NCBI GenBank assembly: GCA_944392585.1
Contig: CALXXA010000046.1
Location: 1 to 46,039, forward strand
Length of the DNA stretch: 46,039 bases
From: an uncultured Alphaproteobacteria bacterium
Lineage (GTDB): Bacteria > Pseudomonadota > Alphaproteobacteria > CAAHEQ01 > UBA3637
Direction: 5' to 3'
Position 1 is the first letter of the stretch; each line of letters begins with the position of its first letter. The translations under genes and the position numbers were made by a program. The notes beneath the pieces are model-generated. The model ran no database searches, had not been told where the DNA came from, and was given only the letters and a program-made list of their open reading frames with translations. Positions 41,733-46,039 of this stretch are shown here, piece by piece.

Positions 41733-41762
41733 TAGACAAATGATTCTTATTATTGATAAAGT
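41733..41762 (+). promoter_or_regulatory. Promoter with Fur-box-like element before the OmpA-like porin gene
   Basis: TAGACA (41733-41738) and TAAAGT (41757-41762) are spaced by 18 bases. Between them, at 41739-41759, the minus-strand reading TTATCAATAATAAGAATCATT-like sequence is close to the classic Fur box, with ATAAT and ATCATT half-sites. Iron control of the downstream gene is inferred. Confidence 0.45.
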
Positions 41763-41804
41763 AGCAATCGTTGTACTTCATATTTGATAAAAAAGGAGTT
41801 AAAA

Positions 41805-42398
41805 ATGAAGAAATATCTTATGTCAACACTTGCTGTTTTCACAGTATTGACGATTACTACAGCCGCCTCTGCTCAAACCACCTATTATGATGATGGGTAT
41901 GTAAAAGTAGACGCTGGTTATTCTATGGGATCTGGAAGAACAGAAAACGCTGCTTTATTTGGCATCGGAACAGGTTTTCGAATGAACGACTACTTCAAAG
42001 CAGATGTAACAGCTGAATTCCGTCCATGGGGAAAAGAACAGTTTAGAAACGCCGGCGGCCTAAAAGGTGATATGTGGACAGCTGATTTAATGGCTAATGC
42101 TTACGCAAGTTACCCGGTATGGGATAAATTCTCTGTTTATGCAACCGGAGGTGTCGGCTATGCTTACACAAAAGTTAAAAATTTTGCCGGTCAATATAAA
42201 GGAGAAGCAAAAAGTAACTTTGCTTGGAATGTCGGAGCTGGCGTTGAATACGCTTTAACATCCAACATTTGCCTTGACTTAGGTTATCGTTATACCGACT
42301 TAGGTACAGCAGAAGCCAAAGACAGAGCTACTGGGGCAAAACATAAAGAAGATGTAAAATATAACGATATCAAGTTAGGTATGCAATACTACTTCTAA
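41805..42398 (+). CDS. Small OmpA-like/Omp25-type outer-membrane beta-barrel
   Basis: The ATG at 41805 (AAAGGAG site) gives 197 residues with a signal peptide, MKKYLMSTLAVFTVLTITTAASA, cut before QTTYYD. The mature part is an eight-stranded barrel of the OmpW/Omp25/OmpA_membrane type: GYVKVDAGYSMGSG, FKADVTAEFRPW, FSVYATGGVGYAYTKVK, WNVGAGVEYALT, LDLGYRYTDLG, ending in the barrel signal MQYYF. It is probably a surface protein. A Fur-box-like site lies in its promoter and a strong terminator follows. Confidence 0.9.
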   Translation: MKKYLMSTLAVFTVLTITTAASAQTTYYDDGYVKVDAGYSMGSGRTENAALFGIGTGFRMNDYFKADVTAEFRPWGKEQFRNAGGLKGDMWTADLMANAYASYPVWDKFSVYATGGVGYAYTKVKNFAGQYKGEAKSNFAWNVGAGVEYALTSNICLDLGYRYTDLGTAEAKDRATGAKHKEDVKYNDIKLGMQYYF

Positions 42399-42438
42399 TA
42401 TTTAAATTAATTATCGTATTCTCATTCCTCTGTAAGTT

Positions 42439-42472
42439 CAGCTCGGACATAAAATCCGAGCTGATTTTTTAT
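42439..42472 (+). terminator. Terminator of the OmpA-like gene
   Basis: CAGCTCGGA and TCCGAGCTG form a 9-bp stem with a 7-base loop followed by ATTTTTTATT. Confidence 0.88.
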
Positions 42473-42484
42473 TCATAATTCCTC

Positions 42485-42516
42485 ATAAAAAAACCGCTCC
42501 AACGGAACGGTTTTTT
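42485..42516 (-). terminator. Terminator of the tpiA-eno operon
   Basis: AACCGCTCC and GGAACGGTT pair with one mismatch around a 3-base loop, with an A run on the left that is a U tract for the minus strand. It lies 16 bases after the eno stop. Confidence 0.75.
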
Positions 42517-42531
42517 ATTTTTTATGATAAG

Positions 42532-43818
<1,287 letters not shown>

Positions 43819-43843
43819 TTATTTCTCCTTTTTATAAGATTTT

Positions 43844-44665
43844 CTAACTTTTGGCGATTTTATCAAAAGCTTTCATTCTTTTCAACATGTTTTCAAGTTC
43901 ACTGAACACGATCATATTCGATCCATCACTCGGAGCTTGATCAGGATTTTTATGTGTTTCCACAAACACCCCGGCGATAGCTGTTGTTAAAGCTGCGTTT
44001 GCTATTACAGGTGCAAATTTTCTGTCTCCACCGCTGGAAGTTCCTTGACCTCCTGGTTTTTGAACGCTGTGTGTTGCATCTATAATAACAGGATATCCTG
44101 TTTCTTTCATAATCGGAAGTGAACGCATATCTACAACTAACGTATTATATCCGAAAGAAACGCCTCTTTCCGTTAATAAAATTTTTCCATCCCCGGATTC
44201 CGAGACTTTATCAGCTACATTTTTCATATCCCATGGGGCCAGGAACTGCCCTTTTTTGATATTAATCACAGCCCCTGTTTTTGCCGCAGAAACCAATAAA
44301 TCCGTCTGGCGGCATAAAAAAGCTGGAATTTGTAAAATGTCCACGACCTGAGCAACGGGGACACACTGATTTGGCTCGTGGATGTCTGTCAGGGTCAAAC
44401 ATCCGACTTTTGACTTAATATCAGAAAAAGCAGCCAATCCTTTTTCTAATCCTATTCCTCTTTTTCCTTTTAAAGAGGTTCTATTAGCCTTATCAAAAGA
44501 AGCTTTAAAAACAAACGGTATTTTTAACTTTTCTGTCAGTTCCTTTAAAGCAGTTGCCATTTCAATACCATGTTCTCGGCTTTCCATTTGACACGGACCA
44601 GCGATTAAAACAAAAGGCAAATCATTCCCGAAAACAACGTTCCCCAGGGAAACATGTTTTTGCAT
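43844..44665 (-). CDS. kdsA: 3-deoxy-D-manno-octulosonate 8-phosphate synthase
   Basis: KdsA condenses arabinose 5-phosphate and phosphoenolpyruvate to make the Kdo precursor of lipopolysaccharide, so the organism makes Kdo-containing LPS. The 273-residue protein has the family motifs: VLIAGPCQMESREHG (about 20-34), FKASFDKANRTS (about 53-64), LTDIHEP, DILQIPAFLCRQTDLL, and the ATHSVQKPG block. It lies between secG and eno; pyrG, which often sits between them in alphaproteobacteria, is missing. Confidence 0.97.
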   Translation of the reverse strand: MQKHVSLGNVVFGNDLPFVLIAGPCQMESREHGIEMATALKELTEKLKIPFVFKASFDKANRTSLKGKRGIGLEKGLAAFSDIKSKVGCLTLTDIHEPNQCVPVAQVVDILQIPAFLCRQTDLLVSAAKTGAVINIKKGQFLAPWDMKNVADKVSESGDGKILLTERGVSFGYNTLVVDMRSLPIMKETGYPVIIDATHSVQKPGGQGTSSGGDRKFAPVIANAALTTAIAGVFVETHKNPDQAPSDGSNMIVFSELENMLKRMKAFDKIAKS

Positions 44666-44674
44666 TTTAAACTC

Positions 44675-45064
44675 CTATTGAGCTCCATTTCCCGGAATCG
44701 CAGCAGGAATCGGATCGTCCGTCGGAATCGCAGCAGGAGTTGTCTCTGTTACAGGAAGTTGTTCATTTGCCGGATTTTGTTCTGATGGAAGCGAGTTTTG
44801 AATCGGAATCACAGACAATACACTATCTTGCTTGACTTCTTGTTTTGCTAAAATAGCCAACGTCAGACTTGTTACCACAAACAGTCCGGCGACCACAGCT
44901 GTCATCTTCGTCAAAATATTTCCGATTGATCTTCCTGTCATAAAATTAGATCCTGTTCCACTTCCAAGAATGCCTAAAGCACCTCCTTCGGGTCGTTGCA
45001 AAAGAACTAATCCTACCAAAAAAACCGCTAAAATAATATGGAAAACCAAAATAATCGTGTACAT
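44675..45064 (-). CDS. secG: Preprotein translocase subunit SecG
   Basis: SecG assists the SecYEG channel. The 129-residue protein has two membrane helices (about 3-22 and 53-72) linked by the conserved cytoplasmic loop LVLLQRPEGGALGILGSGTGSNFMTGRSIGNILTK. A Pro/Glu/Ala-rich tail of about 50 residues follows, in which PAAIP occurs twice, produced by a 16-bp direct repeat in the DNA. The tail is typical in kind, but variable, among alphaproteobacterial SecG proteins. It sits between tpiA and kdsA with gaps of 11 and 9 bases. Confidence 0.96.
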   Translation of the reverse strand: MYTIILVFHIILAVFLVGLVLLQRPEGGALGILGSGTGSNFMTGRSIGNILTKMTAVVAGLFVVTSLTLAILAKQEVKQDSVLSVIPIQNSLPSEQNPANEQLPVTETTPAAIPTDDPIPAAIPGNGAQ

Positions 45065-45075
45065 TTTTCAAATCC

Positions 45076-45831
45076 CTACATTACAGCTTGAGCAATTGCC
45101 CAAAAATCATTAACTTTTAAACTAGCTCCCCCAACCAAGGCTCCATCGACATCTGGCAAAGTTAACAAGTCTTTCGCATTGTTTGGTTTAACGGAACCGC
45201 CATATAATAACCGTATATTTTGAGCTATTTCAGCTCCTACCACGTCTGCCAGAACATGCCTCATGGAAGCATGAACTTCCTGCACATCATTTTTTGTCGG
45301 CGTTTTCCCAGTTCCTATTGCCCACACTGGTTCATAAGCAATAACGACTCGACCTGCCGTTGTTTCTGTCGGTATTGACTTTTGCAACTGTTCTTTTACA
45401 ACATTTAATGTTTTTCCAGTCTCTCTCTCTCTCAATGTTTCCCCGACACAAATAATAACGCCCAAACCAGCCTTTAACGCAGCCTCAGCCTTAGCCTTAA
45501 CAATTTCATTTGTCTCTCCATGATCTGCCCGTCTTTCGGAGTGTCCTACAATAACGCCGCCGCATCCCAAATCCTTCAGCATTATTGGACTAACGTCACC
45601 TGTATGAGCTCCCGCATCATACATAGAACAATCTTGAGCTCCAACCCAAACACCGGATTCTTTCACAACCTCCAAGACATTTGACAAAAGAGTAAATGGA
45701 GGCGCAATAAACATATCAAAAATTGGATTATCTGAAGCTTTATACAAATTCGCTAAATCTTTCGCCAAAGAAATGCCATCATGGGTTAAGCCATTCATTT
45801 TCCAATTACCTGCTATCAGCTTTTTCCTCAT
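45076..45831 (-). CDS. tpiA: Triosephosphate isomerase
   Basis: TpiA interconverts glyceraldehyde 3-phosphate and dihydroxyacetone phosphate. The ATG at 45831, with AAAGGA upstream, gives 251 residues starting MRKKLIAGNWKMNG, the usual N-terminus with Asn and Lys of the active site. Catalytic His is in VGHSERR and Glu in AYEPVWAIGTGKT; the phosphate loop LYGGSVKP and the ending VGGASLK are present. An upstream in-frame start adds 22 residues without family support. It is the first gene of the operon. Confidence 0.97.
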   Translation of the reverse strand: MRKKLIAGNWKMNGLTHDGISLAKDLANLYKASDNPIFDMFIAPPFTLLSNVLEVVKESGVWVGAQDCSMYDAGAHTGDVSPIMLKDLGCGGVIVGHSERRADHGETNEIVKAKAEAALKAGLGVIICVGETLRERETGKTLNVVKEQLQKSIPTETTAGRVVIAYEPVWAIGTGKTPTKNDVQEVHASMRHVLADVVGAEIAQNIRLLYGGSVKPNNAKDLLTLPDVDGALVGGASLKVNDFWAIAQAVM

Positions 45832-45897
45832 TAGATTTTCCTTTAATAAATTAAACAATGTTCTATTTTTATCATATTGTCTTTTTTTTTCAAGCAT

Positions 45898-46039
45898 TAT
45901 CTTTATTTTTTATATTGACAAGGAAAGGAAGAGGAGTTAGAAGAAAAGAGAGGAAGAACGAATGATGGGAGTACAAAAAATGAGAAAGAAAGAAGTAAGA
46001 ATGAAGAACGATTGTGATGGTATGGGTTTCACCCCCCCC
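45898..46039. other. Low-complexity right edge of the window
   Basis: From about 45920 the plus strand is strongly purine-biased (GGAAAGGAAGAGGAG and similar), unlike the rest, and the window ends in a run of eight C. No gene is seen. It is probably a contig end, perhaps with assembly or sequencing artefact. Confidence 0.5.

Overview
The window is about 46 kb of AT-rich bacterial chromosome (roughly one third G+C by eye), densely coded on both strands. Gene content and gene order point to an alphaproteobacterium: tpiA-secG-kdsA-eno, hpf-ptsN, a DUF2065 gene overlapping a DegP-type protease, a cysteine-rich J-domain protein, and an elongator tRNA-Met of the alphaproteobacterial type. A PerR-like regulator with rubrerythrin suggests an anaerobe or microaerophile, and the compact AT-rich style fits a host-associated or gut lineage. 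This placement is inference from sequence reading only.

Layout. 1-2401: partial membrane protein, ftsY and mtaB on the minus strand. 2493-3593: a divergent anmK. 3682-8430: the accessory highlight, a tight minus-strand operon encoding a membrane-anchored NERD-like protein, a VirD4/TraG-type coupling ATPase, an HNH-like protein, a SUKH-like protein and a small membrane protein. 8588-8884: a ribbon-helix-helix regulator with its own promoter and terminator. 9028-16738: housekeeping genes (J-domain protein, rpmB, YqaA-type membrane protein, glycine-zipper lipoprotein, parC, csp, DUF2065, degP-like, holC, hydrolase). 16888-21267: tRNA-Met, PerR-like gene and rubrerythrin, pgk, queH, tRNA-Arg and an unknown gene. 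21543-25646: rpmI-rplT and pheS-pheT. 25712-31372: ptsN, hpf, hemW, LpoA-like lipoprotein, rsmI, yraN, BON lipoprotein and a small helical protein. 31555-36314: a small RHH protein, then a TolC-MacA-MacB-type efflux operon in which MacB is split into two genes. 36417-38939: leuS. 39266-39443: a structured RNA with 6S-like architecture. 39469-42398: envelope proteins. 42532-45831: the eno-kdsA-secG-tpiA operon on the minus strand. The right edge is low-complexity and ends in a C run, so it is probably a contig end.

How the parts work together. Most genes serve translation, envelope biogenesis and central glycolysis. The candidate novel system is the 3682-8430 operon. Its ATPase keeps Walker A and B motifs, while the two flanking nuclease-fold proteins appear to have lost key catalytic residues and a SUKH-type immunity-like protein follows. 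It may be a coupling complex for protein secretion with adaptor subunits derived from nucleases, or a secreted toxin/immunity cassette carrying its own coupling protein. No other type IV secretion genes are in the window. Several regulatory DNA or RNA structures also stand out: four CCGAGTCG elements around the small RHH gene, a 13-bp inverted repeat ending at the csp Shine-Dalgarno, a near-perfect 28-bp palindrome before pgk, and a Fur-box-like site before a porin gene.
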